Shown: positions 1-9,894, counted from the stretch's first letter. The stretch: DNA of 64,000 bases from Bacteroidales bacterium (GCA_016715075.1 JADKBK010000008.1:124001-188000), one strand, 5' to 3'. Notes: a model not told the origin generated them from the letters alone. Made by a program: numbers and translations.

Positions 1-601
1 AGATTGAGAATGACTTTCTCCAGTTCAGATTCCCGAATTCGTCAATCACAACATCCGAATAGGTTTTGCCGCTGGGCATAACGATCTTGATCCTGATCTC
101 CCCTGCCTTGCAGTCACCCATCACAGCCATCACTACTGAATTTGCTGTTTTTTCAACATCAAAAGTATACTCGCTTTTTAGTGTTTTTTCCTTTACTCTC
201 CTGGAGAATTCCCATGATGTACTCTCATTGTCACCATCAAATGAATGGAAGTAGAATGGCTCATTTATCCCGGTAAAGACATCTGGCTCTTCAAAACGGA
301 AGGATCTGTCAATTCTTTTCACATGTGCCCTGACTGCTTTATCTGCAATGTCAGAAGCTTCCACTTCAACCTCAACATTAATACTGTCAAGTGCTTCCTG
401 TGCGTGCTGGAGCTGCTGTAAGGCATCTTCCTGTGCTCTCTTCTGATCTGCCATTGATTTTTTCTGCTCATCAATGGTCTTCTGTATCCTTATCTCCTTC
501 TCCTGCTCCTCTTTGGTTTTATCCTGGGCATTAACCTGCTGCAGTGAAGAAGCAGATGCAAGAAGGAAAATTACAATTAAAAACAAAACTGATCTTTTCA
601 T
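1..601 (-). CDS. Secreted coiled-coil protein of unknown function, partial at window edge
   Basis: The frame stays open from an ATG at 599-601 to the left edge, so the C-terminus is missing. The first ~25 residues (MKRSVLFLIVIFLLASASS) form a signal peptide. About 60 residues of charged heptad-like sequence rich in E, Q and K follow (QDKTKEEQEKEIRIQKTIDE onward), which suggests a coiled coil. The remainder is a beta-rich region containing EPFYFHSFDGDNESTSWEFS. I do not recognise a family. It is divergent from the two-component system at 749, and a TATCTTTA box lies about 30 bases upstream, close to the Bacteroidota -7 consensus. Export is supported; the function is unknown. Confidence 0.7.
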   Translation of the reverse strand, partial: MKRSVLFLIVIFLLASASSLQQVNAQDKTKEEQEKEIRIQKTIDEQKKSMADQKRAQEDALQQLQHAQEALDSINVEVEVEASDIADKAVRAHVKRIDRSFRFEEPDVFTGINEPFYFHSFDGDNESTSWEFSRRVKEKTLKSEYTFDVEKTANSVVMAVMGDCKAGEIRIKIVMPSGKTYSDVVIDEFGNLNWRKSFSI

Positions 602-723
602 GGTTGTCGTTTTTTTGAATTTTATATTGTAAAGATACACCCCGGTTCTTCTGCCTATTGTTAACACCGGGTTAACATCAGGTTAATGTTGGATCACCGC
701 TGACTATCTAAGAATAAAATGAA

Positions 724-731
724 TAAATTTG
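724..731 (+). promoter_or_regulatory. Bacteroidota-type -7 element for the histidine kinase
   Basis: TAAATTTG matches TAnnTTTG and sits 17 bases before the ATG at 749. No well-spaced TTG -33 element is present, so support comes from the -7 box and position only. Confidence 0.4.
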
Positions 732-748
732 AGGTGCAAAGATAAACT

Positions 749-2141
749 ATGAAGAAGAAAAATACCGTTTTACTCCTCGGGATCATTTCCATCCTCATCC
801 TGATCTCTGTCCAGGCTTTTATAATAAAAGGCATCTGGAAACAGAAGGATGAGATGTTTGTCCTGAGATATACTTTGCGGTCGCAACAGGCGCTAAATTT
901 TATTAACAGCCGGGTTCCTGACTTAGGTTTTGATACAGTCCGTTTCATTCTTGACAAGTATTCTGACAAGGCCGTAAACGACCTGAATGCAGTCAGCGAT
1001 TCATCAGAACTTGAAGGAAAGAAGAAAGAGATCTTTGATTTTTTCACTCAGGTTCTGAATAATGAACAGGATCTTTCAGGTTTGCTCTCGGGATATTTCG
1101 AAAGAAGGGGATTTGAGAAGAAATTCAATTTCAGTATAATAATTCACAACCTTGAGCTAATAGGCAATGACACCATAATCGTATATCACAGCCAGGATTT
1201 CAATAACCGGCAGGTACAGGAGAGGTTCGGGAAGACGCCTCTGTCCGAATTGTCAAAATCAATGATTCTTGTAAACGGATTCAGATGGGAAGACAATAAT
1301 TACAGGTTGTTCTTTGAGTATTATATTGACTTCTCTGATAAGCAGATACTGCTTCTCAAAGAGACAGCCATGTCATTTGCGCTCAGCATCTTCAGCATCA
1401 TTGTGGTAATAATAATTTTTATAGTCACATACAGGAATCTCAGGGAAGAAAAGAGGTTGTCGGATCTTAAGACAGACTTTATAAATAATATGACTCATGA
1501 ACTAAAAACCCCATTATCGACGATAACGGTCGCCGGTAAAACCCTTGAGCTGGAACAGATAAGGAAAAATGATGAAAAAATACTTGAGACTGCAAAACTG
1601 ATCGGGAAGCAGAGCATTCATCTTAACCAGCTCATAAATATGATCCTGGAGATAAGTATGTGGGAAAGAACGCAATTTGAACTCGATAAAAAACCAGCAG
1701 ATATTGAGGAAGTAATGGACGATATAATAGATTGTTTCCGGTCAGGTTGCGGAAACTGTGCATCAATTACCCAGGAAGTACAGCTTCAATGAGATCAGGG
1801 TTGACCTGGATATTGTCTATTTTACCACTATGATAAATAATCTCCTTTCAAATGCAGTTAAATATTCGGACAGGGAGCCTGAAATAAACGTAGAAGGTTT
1901 CGTAAAAGATGGCAGAGTGTCTGTATCTGTCAGCGATAACGGAATAGGAATATCCAAATCTGACCAGAGACATATCTTTGATAAATTCTACAGGGCTCAA
2001 ACAGGCAATATCCATAAGTTCAAAGGACTGGGACTCGGGCTCTATTATGTCAAAAGAATTGCACAGGCACATGGCGGTGACGTTACTGTCTCCAGCAAAA
2101 CGGGCAGGGGAAGCACCTTTACAATAACAATACCTTATTAA
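749..2141 (+). CDS. Membrane sensor histidine kinase, frameshifted
   Basis: This kinase of a two-component system spans two frames: 749-1792 and the frame opening at 1758. Segment one has a transmembrane helix at residues 7-27, a ~175-residue extracytoplasmic sensor region, a second helix at 208-228, and a HisKA H-box with phospho-acceptor His250 (MTHELKTPLSTI). Segment two carries the HATPase_c N box (INNLLSNAVKYS), G1 (DNGIGIS), F (IFDKFYR) and G2 (GLGLGLYYVK). Joining them with one base removed from the CCC run near 1770 gives a continuous kinase of normal length, so a one-base insertion is likely. The response regulator starts 14 bases downstream, so the pair is surely cognate. The signal is unknown. 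Confidence 0.88.
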
Positions 2142-2155
2142 AAATAAGTCAGTAT

Positions 2156-2842
2156 ATGAAAGTTTTAATAGCTGAAGACGACAGGGATTTTGGAAATATC
2201 CTGGCACAATATGTCAATATAAGCGGTTTTGAAGTTATACTCGGGAGGAATGGAAATGAAGCATGGGATCTGTTCCGGAGTAATAAGCCTGATATCTGTG
2301 TTCTGGATATTATGATGCCTGAGATGGATGGATTTACTCTCGCTGAAAAAATCAAGGAACTGGATCCAGGCTTACCACTTATTTTCCTGACGGCAAAGAG
2401 CCTGAAGGAAGACATTGTGAGAGGACTGAAGATCGGCGCGGATGACTATATAACAAAACCATTTGACCCCGAAGTATTGATCCTTCGTATCAATAATATT
2501 CTCAAACGCACCTATTCATCAGTGAATGACGAGTTTAAAATTTCGCAGACTCTTCTGAAATACAACACACTTGAGCTCATCTCTCCTGACACAAAAGTCA
2601 AGCTGACATTAAAAGAGGCTCAATTGCTGAAATACTTTATTATTAATAAGAATAAAATTCTCGCCCGGGAGGATATCCTCACAGAAATATGGGGTGAGGA
2701 CGACTATTTCCTGGGCAGGAGCATGGATGTTTTTATAAGCAGGCTCAGGAAATATGTGACCAGTGATAAACGTATTGACATCAGGACTGTCAGGGGCACC
2801 GGATTTATTCTTGAGGAGATCCCTGATCAGAACATATATTAA
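2156..2842 (+). CDS. OmpR-family response regulator
   Basis: The 228-residue protein has an N-terminal receiver domain (residues 1-118) with the acidic pair D8/D9, phospho-acceptor D51 (VLDIMMPEMDG), the conserved T in FLTAK, and K in TKPFD. A C-terminal winged helix (about 130-225) carries the OmpR/PhoB pattern LTLKEAQLLKYF and RTVRGTGFIL. It binds DNA after phosphorylation by the kinase encoded immediately upstream. The 14-base gap implies one operon. Similar kinase-regulator pairs are common in Bacteroidota; the target genes cannot be read from this sequence. Confidence 0.93.
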   Translation: MKVLIAEDDRDFGNILAQYVNISGFEVILGRNGNEAWDLFRSNKPDICVLDIMMPEMDGFTLAEKIKELDPGLPLIFLTAKSLKEDIVRGLKIGADDYITKPFDPEVLILRINNILKRTYSSVNDEFKISQTLLKYNTLELISPDTKVKLTLKEAQLLKYFIINKNKILAREDILTEIWGEDDYFLGRSMDVFISRLRKYVTSDKRIDIRTVRGTGFILEEIPDQNIY

Positions 2843-2865
2843 TAACTGCAGAACTGTGGTTATTA
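2840..2865. terminator. Candidate bidirectional terminator between convergent genes
   Basis: TAATAAC at 2840-2846 and GTTATTA at 2859-2865 form a 7-bp inverted repeat with a 12-base loop, followed on the + strand by CTTTTTATCC. It lies exactly between the convergent ends of the regulator and the TlpA-like gene. The stem is AT-rich and weak. Confidence 0.35.
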
Positions 2866-3972
2866 CTTTTTATCCAGGACCTCTTTGACTTTATTATAAA
2901 GATCAGCTCCTCTCAGGTTTTTTGCAATGATGATTCCATTTTCATCGATCAGAAAGTTGGAAGGAATTGAATAGACCATATATAACATAGCTGCCTCATT
3001 AGTTCCGGCCTTCAGGTCAGAAACATGTGTCCAGGTAAGTTTGTCGTCGGTGATTGCCTTTAACCACTCTTCCTTTTTATGGTCAAGTGAGACTCCGAGA
3101 ATATCAAATCCTTTTTTATGAAATTCCTTATAGACCTTCACAACGTTTGGATTCTCCTCCCTGCAGGGATTGCACCATGCAGCCCAGAAATCGACAAGAA
3201 GCAATTTTGTGCCGATCTTTGAGGATAGGGAAACGGGTTTATCGTCTTTATCATTCATTGTAAAATCAGGAGCTTTCTGACCGACTGAAACAGCTTTCAT
3301 CCCTGCCAGTCTGCCTTTAAGTATTTTAACCTGTGGTAATGCAGCGACAGCTGTGTCCAGGTTATTGATAATCGATTCCAGCTCGTCTGGGGCCATCTCA
3401 AAGCTCAGACTTGACAGGATTGAAGGCGTAACATATGATGCAGGATTGTTCCTGACAAATTCCTTCTGCATCTTCATCATCTCCTTCTGAATTGAATCAG
3501 CCTGTTTTTCAATCTTTGCAAGCCTTGCAGCATTTTCGGTCTTTCTTGCAAGCTGGTATTCCTGGTAAGTTTTGGTATACTCGTCACTTAATGCCTTATT
3601 GGATGCTATAAATCCGTTATACTCATCCTGTGTTTTTGATCCTGTAACTTTTGCATTATACATTGAATCCAGGGTACCGGTAATTGATATTTCCGAGTTT
3701 TCAATATAAAACGGAATTCTTTTTCTTGTTTTACCTGCAACGAGCTGAACGAGTTGCGGATATTCAACAGCACCTCCTTTTATGGTAAATGAACCTTTTT
3801 TTGATACTACTGAATCCAATGTAATTGTCTTTCCGGCATCTCTTTTCTGCAAATAGATTATAATACTGTCAGACCCCTCGATCTTACCTTTTATAACATA
3901 ATGAGGTTTGGGTGTTGAAGTACAGGAAATAAAAACAGGAATAATTAGAAACAGGTAAATGCTTTTTTTCAT
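2863..3972 (-). CDS. TlpA-like thioredoxin lipoprotein with DUF4369 domain
   Basis: A 369-residue protein with a lipoprotein signal peptide (lipobox ending at Cys17, FISC). The N-terminal region (about 24-115) resembles DUF4369, a beta-rich domain common in Bacteroidota. A charged helical linker follows, and then a thioredoxin fold from about residue 232 with the redox motif WAAWCNPC and a cis-Pro region (YSIPSNFLID). This class is usually a periplasm-facing thiol-disulfide oxidoreductase anchored to a membrane; the partner is unknown. It lies 68 bases downstream of meaB on the same strand. Confidence 0.88.
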   Translation of the reverse strand: MKKSIYLFLIIPVFISCTSTPKPHYVIKGKIEGSDSIIIYLQKRDAGKTITLDSVVSKKGSFTIKGGAVEYPQLVQLVAGKTRKRIPFYIENSEISITGTLDSMYNAKVTGSKTQDEYNGFIASNKALSDEYTKTYQEYQLARKTENAARLAKIEKQADSIQKEMMKMQKEFVRNNPASYVTPSILSSLSFEMAPDELESIINNLDTAVAALPQVKILKGRLAGMKAVSVGQKAPDFTMNDKDDKPVSLSSKIGTKLLLVDFWAAWCNPCREENPNVVKVYKEFHKKGFDILGVSLDHKKEEWLKAITDDKLTWTHVSDLKAGTNEAAMLYMVYSIPSNFLIDENGIIIAKNLRGADLYNKVKEVLDKK

Positions 3973-4040
3973 ATTTAATAGTTTGAATTTGATACGTATT
4001 TAATAATCCGCGCAAAGATAATAATATCTGATTATGATCG

Positions 4041-5129
4041 TCACCTTTTAAAATACAGGTCAAGCAGCTTAATAGCAGCCATATAGGATGTGATCTTACC
4101 TTCATAAAGCTGCTGTTCAATTTCAGGTCTTAGTTGTTTTACATCATCCTGGTTATAGAAAGAATTGTTCAGGCAATCAATTATCATGCTGTCCATTCTG
4201 ACTACCGCCTGCTTCTTCCTGAATTCATCAAAATGGCCTGATTTTTTAGTCAGGTTAAAATATAACAGAATGAGATCCCACAGTTCCCTGATCCCTGAAT
4301 TTTCGAGCGCTGAACATGTAAGAACCTGCGGTTTCCATCCGGGAGTCCTTGAGGTGAACAGGCGAAGAGCGTTCTGGTAGGAGACCCTGGCTCCTTCGGC
4401 AATTTGTCTGTTTTGGCCATCAGCTTTGGTAATTGCGATCAGATCTGCCATTTCCATGATTCCGCGCTTTATACCCTGTAGTTCATCGCCGGCACCGGCC
4501 AGCATCAGCAAAAGGAAGAAATCAACCATTGAATCTACAGCTGTTTCAGACTGACCCACCCCTACTGTTTCGACGATAATTGTATTAAAGCCTGCTGCTT
4601 CACACAGAATAATTGATTCCCTTGTCTTTCTTGCAACTCCTCCAAGCGAACCTGCTGACGGTGATGGCCTGATAAAGGCTGATGGGTGAACGCTGAGCTT
4701 TTCCATCCTTGTCTTGTCTCCAAGGATACTTCCTCTTGTATGTTCGCTGCTGGGATCGATTGTAAGAACTGCCAGCTGTCTTCCTTCGCCGGTTATATGC
4801 AAGCCGAAGGTTTCAATGAAGGTGCTTTTCCCTGCTCCCGGCACTCCGGTTATTCCTATTCTTATTGATTCAGCGCTGAATGGCAGACATTTTTCAATTA
4901 TAGCCTGTGCCATTTCATAATGCTCAGGCAGTGAGCTTTCCACAAGCGTAATTGCCTGGCTCAGGATTGTTCTGTTCCCGGCAAGGATGGCCTCAACATA
5001 TTCCTCTTCGGTATATCTCTTCCTCTTTTTCCTGACAGATCTGCCAAAAACATCCGGATTAACGCTTGGAGGCTGCTTTATTCCGGCATTTACCCTAAGG
5101 GCAGAGCTATAATGTTTTTTCTCATCCAT
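4041..5129 (-). CDS. meaB: Methylmalonyl-CoA mutase-associated GTPase MeaB
   Basis: The 362-residue G3E-family GTPase has a P-loop GVPGAGKST at residues 95-103, LTIDPSSEHTRGSILGDKTRM after it, the VETVGVGQSE segment typical of MeaB/ArgK, and TKADG as the guanine-specificity motif. MeaB protects methylmalonyl-CoA mutase and gates cofactor B12 loading. The mutase is not in the window, although a matching carboxylase pair lies at 25.5-27.4 kb. The N-terminal ~45 residues are longer than in many homologues, but the chosen ATG is the only good start upstream of the conserved helical region. Confidence 0.94.
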   Translation of the reverse strand: MDEKKHYSSALRVNAGIKQPPSVNPDVFGRSVRKKRKRYTEEEYVEAILAGNRTILSQAITLVESSLPEHYEMAQAIIEKCLPFSAESIRIGITGVPGAGKSTFIETFGLHITGEGRQLAVLTIDPSSEHTRGSILGDKTRMEKLSVHPSAFIRPSPSAGSLGGVARKTRESIILCEAAGFNTIIVETVGVGQSETAVDSMVDFFLLLMLAGAGDELQGIKRGIMEMADLIAITKADGQNRQIAEGARVSYQNALRLFTSRTPGWKPQVLTCSALENSGIRELWDLILLYFNLTKKSGHFDEFRKKQAVVRMDSMIIDCLNNSFYNQDDVKQLRPEIEQQLYEGKITSYMAAIKLLDLYFKR

Positions 5130-5149
5130 CGATCAGCAGTAAAACTATC

Positions 5150-5190
5150 GTAAAAATAAGAAAGGGTGCCGGATAATCACCTGACACCCC
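5150..5190 (-). terminator. Candidate terminator after the DUF1573 gene
   Basis: GGGTG at 5164-5168 pairs with CACCC at 5185-5189 with partial inner pairing. Read on the minus strand, the stem is followed by TTTCTTATTTTTAC, a U-rich tail. It lies just past the stop of the DUF1573 gene. Confidence 0.45.
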
Positions 5191-5213
5191 AATAGAATAA
5201 AATATCTTTTTTA

Positions 5214-6314
5214 CTATTTTGTGGTTTCAGGCTGCTCAACGTCTGCGCTCACCATCAGGACAACCTCTGAATTCTTAGGATCATTTGTATAAACATAGAT
5301 TGCCTTGGTTACTTTTCCTTTATAGCTGCCGGAGTTGAATGTAGCTTTAATTGAGCTTGATTGTCCGGCTTTAATGCCAACACCCTGATTGCCCTGCTGA
5401 ACTGCTGTGCAGCCGCAGGAAGCCCTTACATGTCTTAAGATGAGGTCACTCTTGCCTTCGTTGGTGAATTTGAATTCAATCTCGTTCTGGGTGGCACCTT
5501 TTATCTTACCGAGGTCCACAGTTGTGGAAGCGACTTTAAATATGGGTGCATTTTCGAGCTGATCTTTTGAGAGAGATGAAAAATCCTCTACAAGGTTCGC
5601 AGAGACATAATAATAGACATTTTCCTGTGGTACACCATTGAGGGAGATCTTTACCATATCATTTACATTACCCCATCCCGCGTTTTTATTTGCATCATAG
5701 GTTCCTTCAACCATGCCTTTCTGCCCTGGTTTAAGAGTCTCAGGATTGGATTTGAGTGCCAGATGTGCAGGCAGACCGGTAAACTCAACCTTTACAGGAG
5801 CATTTGAGGTATTAACCAGCTGCATGACCCTGATTTTCTTCTCTGTCTTCTTAATATTGGTGAATGCCATATGGTTGCTTTCAAACCTGATTGCACCTAC
5901 CGGAAAGGTAAATAACTCTTCAACTGTCTTTTCACGGGGGACAACCTCTCCTTTGATCACCAGTACCACAACTTCCGGCTTTGTATTCGAATATACTGAG
6001 AGAGTCTTGTTAAATACTCCCGGTCGATCTTTGGGATCATAAGTAGCCGTAATCTTACCTGTGCCACCCGATGGAATGGGCTGCTTGGTCCATCCTGGAG
6101 TTGTACAGCCGCATGAGGCCACAACATTCTGGATGACAAGCGGATCACTCCCGGCATTTGTCACTATAAAATCATAAGATTGCGGGCCAGCATCCTCTTT
6201 GAACTTACCAAAATCATGTTCTGTTTCTAAAACTTTCATTTTTGTCACAGCGAATTGAGCATTTAAACCCAGACAAAAAGCAAGCAGAGGAATTAAAGAA
6301 AGATACTTTTTCAT
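5214..6314 (-). CDS. Exported DUF1573 protein with two domain copies
   Basis: The 366-residue protein has a signal peptide (residues 1-19, cleaved near LNAQ). Two copies of an immunoglobulin-like DUF1573/ASPM-SPD-2-Hydin type domain follow. Each carries the signature VxASCGCTTP or VRASCGCTAV, about residues 25-125 and 250-355. Such proteins are abundant in Bacteroidota and are thought to be periplasmic or surface scaffolds, with no established activity. It is monocistronic or leads meaB, with a candidate terminator between them. Confidence 0.85.
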   Translation of the reverse strand: MKKYLSLIPLLAFCLGLNAQFAVTKMKVLETEHDFGKFKEDAGPQSYDFIVTNAGSDPLVIQNVVASCGCTTPGWTKQPIPSGGTGKITATYDPKDRPGVFNKTLSVYSNTKPEVVVLVIKGEVVPREKTVEELFTFPVGAIRFESNHMAFTNIKKTEKKIRVMQLVNTSNAPVKVEFTGLPAHLALKSNPETLKPGQKGMVEGTYDANKNAGWGNVNDMVKISLNGVPQENVYYYVSANLVEDFSSLSKDQLENAPIFKVASTTVDLGKIKGATQNEIEFKFTNEGKSDLILRHVRASCGCTAVQQGNQGVGIKAGQSSSIKATFNSGSYKGKVTKAIYVYTNDPKNSEVVLMVSADVEQPETTK

Positions 6315-6518
6315 ATCATTTATACTTTTAAAATATTGATGAATAATTTTATAATGGAATAATTTTGTTCATTTTTAAAATAAATGCAACAACATAACAA
6401 TACCTTCCGGTTTTTGTTGATTATTATATACAAAAATCAGACCGGATTTGAATTTCAACAAAGTCTGGTAAAAATAATAAAGTTTATCCTTTTTAGGTAC
6501 TTTAAAACAGATTATCAC

Positions 6519-6526
6519 TAGTTTTG
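6519..6526 (+). promoter_or_regulatory. -7 element upstream of the propeller-barrel gene
   Basis: TAGTTTTG fits TAnnTTTG and lies 59 bases before the ATG at 6585. No clear TTG -33 box is seen at the expected spacing. The rest of 6315-6584 is AT-rich with no gene. Confidence 0.4.
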
Positions 6527-6584
6527 CGAACGGGACCATAATTTTTGGAACAGAATTTGAGGATTTCTAAATCCGGTCCACTTC

Positions 6585-8036
6585 ATGAAGGATTTGCAGA
6601 TGAGAAAGATTAAAAGACTGATTATCATAATAATAGCCTGTGCATTTTATCTGAATGCAAATAGTCAGTTTTATAATGGACATCAAATGACATTCGGTAA
6701 AAACAAGGTACAGTATTATGATTATTACTGGCAGTACTACCGTTTTGACGATTTTGACTGTTATTTTAATGAATTCGGCCGTGATCTTGCAGAGTTCACT
6801 GCCGACTTTGCAGAGAAAAAACTTGCTGAGATTGAAGATTATTTTGATTACACACTTGAAAAAAGACTGATCTTCATTATCTATAATAAAAATGCGGAAT
6901 ACAAACAATCCAATATCGGCCTGGTAACTTCAGATCAGGACAGCTATAATACGGGCGGATACAGCAGAATAATCAAAAACAAGGTTATGCTGTATTATGA
7001 AGGTGATCACCAGGCATATGAACGACAGATCTCAGCAGCAATTACTGAAGTGATAATCAATGAAATGCTTTACAATGCCGATCTTAAGGACAGGATTGCA
7101 AGTTCATCTGTTATTCATATGCCGGATTGGTATATAAAAGGTCTTGTTAAGTATGTATCGTCAGGCTGGAATTATGAAGCTGAAAACCGGATCAAAGACG
7201 GTCTCAAATCAGGCAAATACAAAAATATCAATCACCTTGAGTATGATGATGCGGTGGATGCCGGCCAGTCATTCTGGAGATTTATCGGGAAGAAATATGG
7301 TGATGTGCTTATTCCGAATATTATCTATCTTACAAAGATCTATAAGAACGTTGATGATGGCTTTCTGTATGTTATAGGCAGTGATCTCCGTGAACTTCTG
7401 AAGGAGTGGCAGAAATATTATCTCGGTGAATTTGCAGATGACAGGAATCTCCCTGCCGATGATGCAAATACAATAAAAAAGTCGAAAAAAGAGCAGATAT
7501 ACCAACAGGTAAAGGTCAGTCCCGGTGGAGAATATATTGCATATGTTACAAATGACTGGGGGAGAAAGAAGATATGGCTTTACAACCAGGCTACCGGCAA
7601 ACAGAAGGTCATTTTCAGAAAAGAACCAAAATTCGAACAGATCACTGATAATAGCTACCCTGTACTCACATGGCACCCAACAGGTAAGATTCTTACTTAT
7701 ATAAATGAGGAAAAAGCTGATCTTGTAATGTATTTTTACAGGGTCAACGAGAAGAAAACGGAGAAGAGAAACCTGCTCTATTTTGATAAGGTGCTTGACT
7801 TCTCCTATTCACCAGAAGGGTCAAGGCTCATTATGTCGGCTGTTAAGGATGGAACAACAGACCTTTACATACACACTATCTCATCCGGCACCAATGAGCA
7901 GATCACCAGGGATATCCCTGATGACCTGCATCCCTCCTTTATAAAGGATTCACAGGATGAGATCCTCTTCACATCAAACAGGGTCTCTGATACACTTCGG
8001 AATACCGGAGATCCCTTTGAAAAAACCTGCTCTTAA
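6585..8036 (+). CDS. TolB-like propeller/outer-membrane barrel protein, N-terminal segment (gene 6585-9875, frameshifted)
   Basis: First segment of a single ~1,097-residue exported protein. It has a signal peptide (ending near NANS), then a region to about residue 280 resembling the peptidase MA-like fold (MPDWYIKGLVKYVSSGWN corresponds to the P-W-x-x-E-G part). The expected HExxH zinc motif is replaced by ITEVIINEM, so the fold is probably inactive. From about residue 300, PD40/WD40-like TolB propeller blades appear (SPGGEYIAYVTNDWGRKKIW, SPEGSRLIMSAVKDGTTDLY). The frame breaks at the A6 run near 8017-8022; with one A fewer, reading continues KPALNFDLFTYNLT in the next frame. Confidence 0.78.
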   Translation: MKDLQMRKIKRLIIIIIACAFYLNANSQFYNGHQMTFGKNKVQYYDYYWQYYRFDDFDCYFNEFGRDLAEFTADFAEKKLAEIEDYFDYTLEKRLIFIIYNKNAEYKQSNIGLVTSDQDSYNTGGYSRIIKNKVMLYYEGDHQAYERQISAAITEVIINEMLYNADLKDRIASSSVIHMPDWYIKGLVKYVSSGWNYEAENRIKDGLKSGKYKNINHLEYDDAVDAGQSFWRFIGKKYGDVLIPNIIYLTKIYKNVDDGFLYVIGSDLRELLKEWQKYYLGEFADDRNLPADDANTIKKSKKEQIYQQVKVSPGGEYIAYVTNDWGRKKIWLYNQATGKQKVIFRKEPKFEQITDNSYPVLTWHPTGKILTYINEEKADLVMYFYRVNEKKTEKRNLLYFDKVLDFSYSPEGSRLIMSAVKDGTTDLYIHTISSGTNEQITRDIPDDLHPSFIKDSQDEILFTSNRVSDTLRNTGDPFEKTCS

Positions 8037-8135
8037 TTTCGACCTGTTCACTTATAACCTTACCAGGGGAAATAATGTTCTTGTAAGGCTGTCTGAAGAT
8101 AAATACACTGACAGGATGCAGCGTACTGCAATTGA

Positions 8136-9875
8136 AAAAACAAATTCTCATATATTGGTGATCAGAATGGAATCCTTAACCGCTATGTTGCCAGGTTCGA
8201 CAGTACTATCAGCTTTATTGATACAACTACACATTACAGATATTATATAAAATCAAAACCTGTCACCAATTATGACAGGAATATACTTAATCAGTCGGTA
8301 TCAAACGGGTCCGACGTCTTTGGGGAAGTATTATTCAGCAAAAGGAAATACAACTTAAGAAAGGGGCTCATAAGCGAGTCTGATGCCATCTCTCCCTCCG
8401 AGATTACAATGACCTCCTTCAGGAAGGAAAGAACTCGCCTCTTGCATAAGGCAGACAGTGTTGAACAGTTAAGGCAATGGCTCATAGCTGAGGACAGGAA
8501 GAGAAGAGATACACTAAAGAAGCCAATATATGAGTATTATATAAAGAATGAACCAATCGATATCAACCATTATATTTTTGAAAAGGAGAAACAGAATTAC
8601 TATGAGCAGCTGTGGAGGAAAAAATATATGGATATTGACCTTGATACGGGAGGTATTGAAATGCCGCAGATCAGGATATATGAAAAATCATTTTACAACA
8701 ATTACCTTGTCACTCAGGTTGACTTCAGCTTTCTGAACAATACATACCAGGTTTATAGCGGTGGTGCTCCCTACTTTAACCCGGGGGTGAATATCCTTAC
8801 AAGGTTCGGGACCGTCGATCTGTTTGAAAATTATCGTATTACTGGAGGCTTCAGGCTTGCCGGGAATTTTGACAGCAATGAGTATCTTTTAAGTGTGGAA
8901 AACCTTAAAGGATCCTTCGACAAACAGCTTATTTATCACAGGCAGGCATTCCTGAATTATAATGATTCGGTACTGTTTAAAACAATCTCCCAGAATATTT
9001 ATCTCTCCTATTCCAAGGCGCTGACTGAAGTATTTGCACTTAAGGGTACTGTTTCATACAGGTTTGACCGTCAGGTAATACTGTCAACAGACATGGCTTC
9101 GCTGAATTATAGGGATATCACCAAACACTGGGCCAGTCTCAAGGGAGAAATGATCTATGACAATACCCGCAAAAGACTCATAAACATTTACTATGGGACC
9201 AGGTTTAAAATCTTCGGTGAATATTACAGGGAGCTTACAAGCGCTAAGTCTGATATGGTGGTACTGGGAATTGATTTCCGCAAATATATCCGCATTCACA
9301 GGGAATTGATCTGGGCAAACAGGTTTGCAGCCAGTACATCATTCGGACCTACCAAGCTTATTTATTACCTGGGAGGTGTCGACAACTGGATGGGCTATCT
9401 GTTCAATGATGTCAATATGTTGAATAGCGCTATTCCTGTTACGCCAAATGTCAACTATGGCTTTCAGGCCCTTGCGACAAATATGCGCGGGTTCACTCAG
9501 AACATCAGAAATGGCAATAGCTTTGCGCTCATTAACAGCGAGTTACGCTGGCCGGTTATCAGGTACCTTGTCGGACATCCTCTGCGTTCCAATTTCCTGA
9601 ACAGCGTTCAGGTTGTCGGGTTTGGTGATATAGGAACTGCCTGGTCAGGAAAATCACCATGGGATGACTTTAACGGCTATGCAACTGAAAAGCTGACAAA
9701 TGGACCGGTGAGTGTCACTCTTGATTCAAATATCAGACCCATTGTTACTGGTTTCGGGGTAGGTGCCAGAGCTCAGGTCCTGGGATATTTTGTGAGAGCA
9801 GACTGGGCATGGGGAATAGATAACAACTATATTCTGCCAAGGATCTTCTATCTCTCTTTCAGCCTCGATTTTTAG
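8136..9875 (+). CDS. TolB-like propeller/outer-membrane barrel protein, C-terminal segment
   Basis: This continues the gene that begins at 6585. The link is a short +1 frame (about 8022-8140), and the original frame is recovered at a second A6 run near 8135. Joined sequence reads FSYIGDQNGILNRYVARFD, the end of the propeller. A linker and about 400 residues of alternating beta strands follow, finishing in the aromatic end FYLSFSLDF. This fits an outer-membrane beta-barrel of the surface-antigen type. Family members in Bacteroidota are usually annotated as Tol-type or surface antigen proteins without a proven role. The two shifts compensate each other, so the full-length protein is plausible in the real genome. 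Confidence 0.75.
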   Translation, partial: KNKFSYIGDQNGILNRYVARFDSTISFIDTTTHYRYYIKSKPVTNYDRNILNQSVSNGSDVFGEVLFSKRKYNLRKGLISESDAISPSEITMTSFRKERTRLLHKADSVEQLRQWLIAEDRKRRDTLKKPIYEYYIKNEPIDINHYIFEKEKQNYYEQLWRKKYMDIDLDTGGIEMPQIRIYEKSFYNNYLVTQVDFSFLNNTYQVYSGGAPYFNPGVNILTRFGTVDLFENYRITGGFRLAGNFDSNEYLLSVENLKGSFDKQLIYHRQAFLNYNDSVLFKTISQNIYLSYSKALTEVFALKGTVSYRFDRQVILSTDMASLNYRDITKHWASLKGEMIYDNTRKRLINIYYGTRFKIFGEYYRELTSAKSDMVVLGIDFRKYIRIHRELIWANRFAASTSFGPTKLIYYLGGVDNWMGYLFNDVNMLNSAIPVTPNVNYGFQALATNMRGFTQNIRNGNSFALINSELRWPVIRYLVGHPLRSNFLNSVQVVGFGDIGTAWSGKSPWDDFNGYATEKLTNGPVSVTLDSNIRPIVTGFGVGARAQVLGYFVRADWAWGIDNNYILPRIFYLSFSLDF

Positions 9876-9894
9876 TCCAATCAAAAGTTTTAAA

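Noticed and set aside
749..2141. Programmed frameshift in the kinase
   Set aside because: No slippery heptamer or downstream pseudoknot is evident, and similar indels occur in many genes here.
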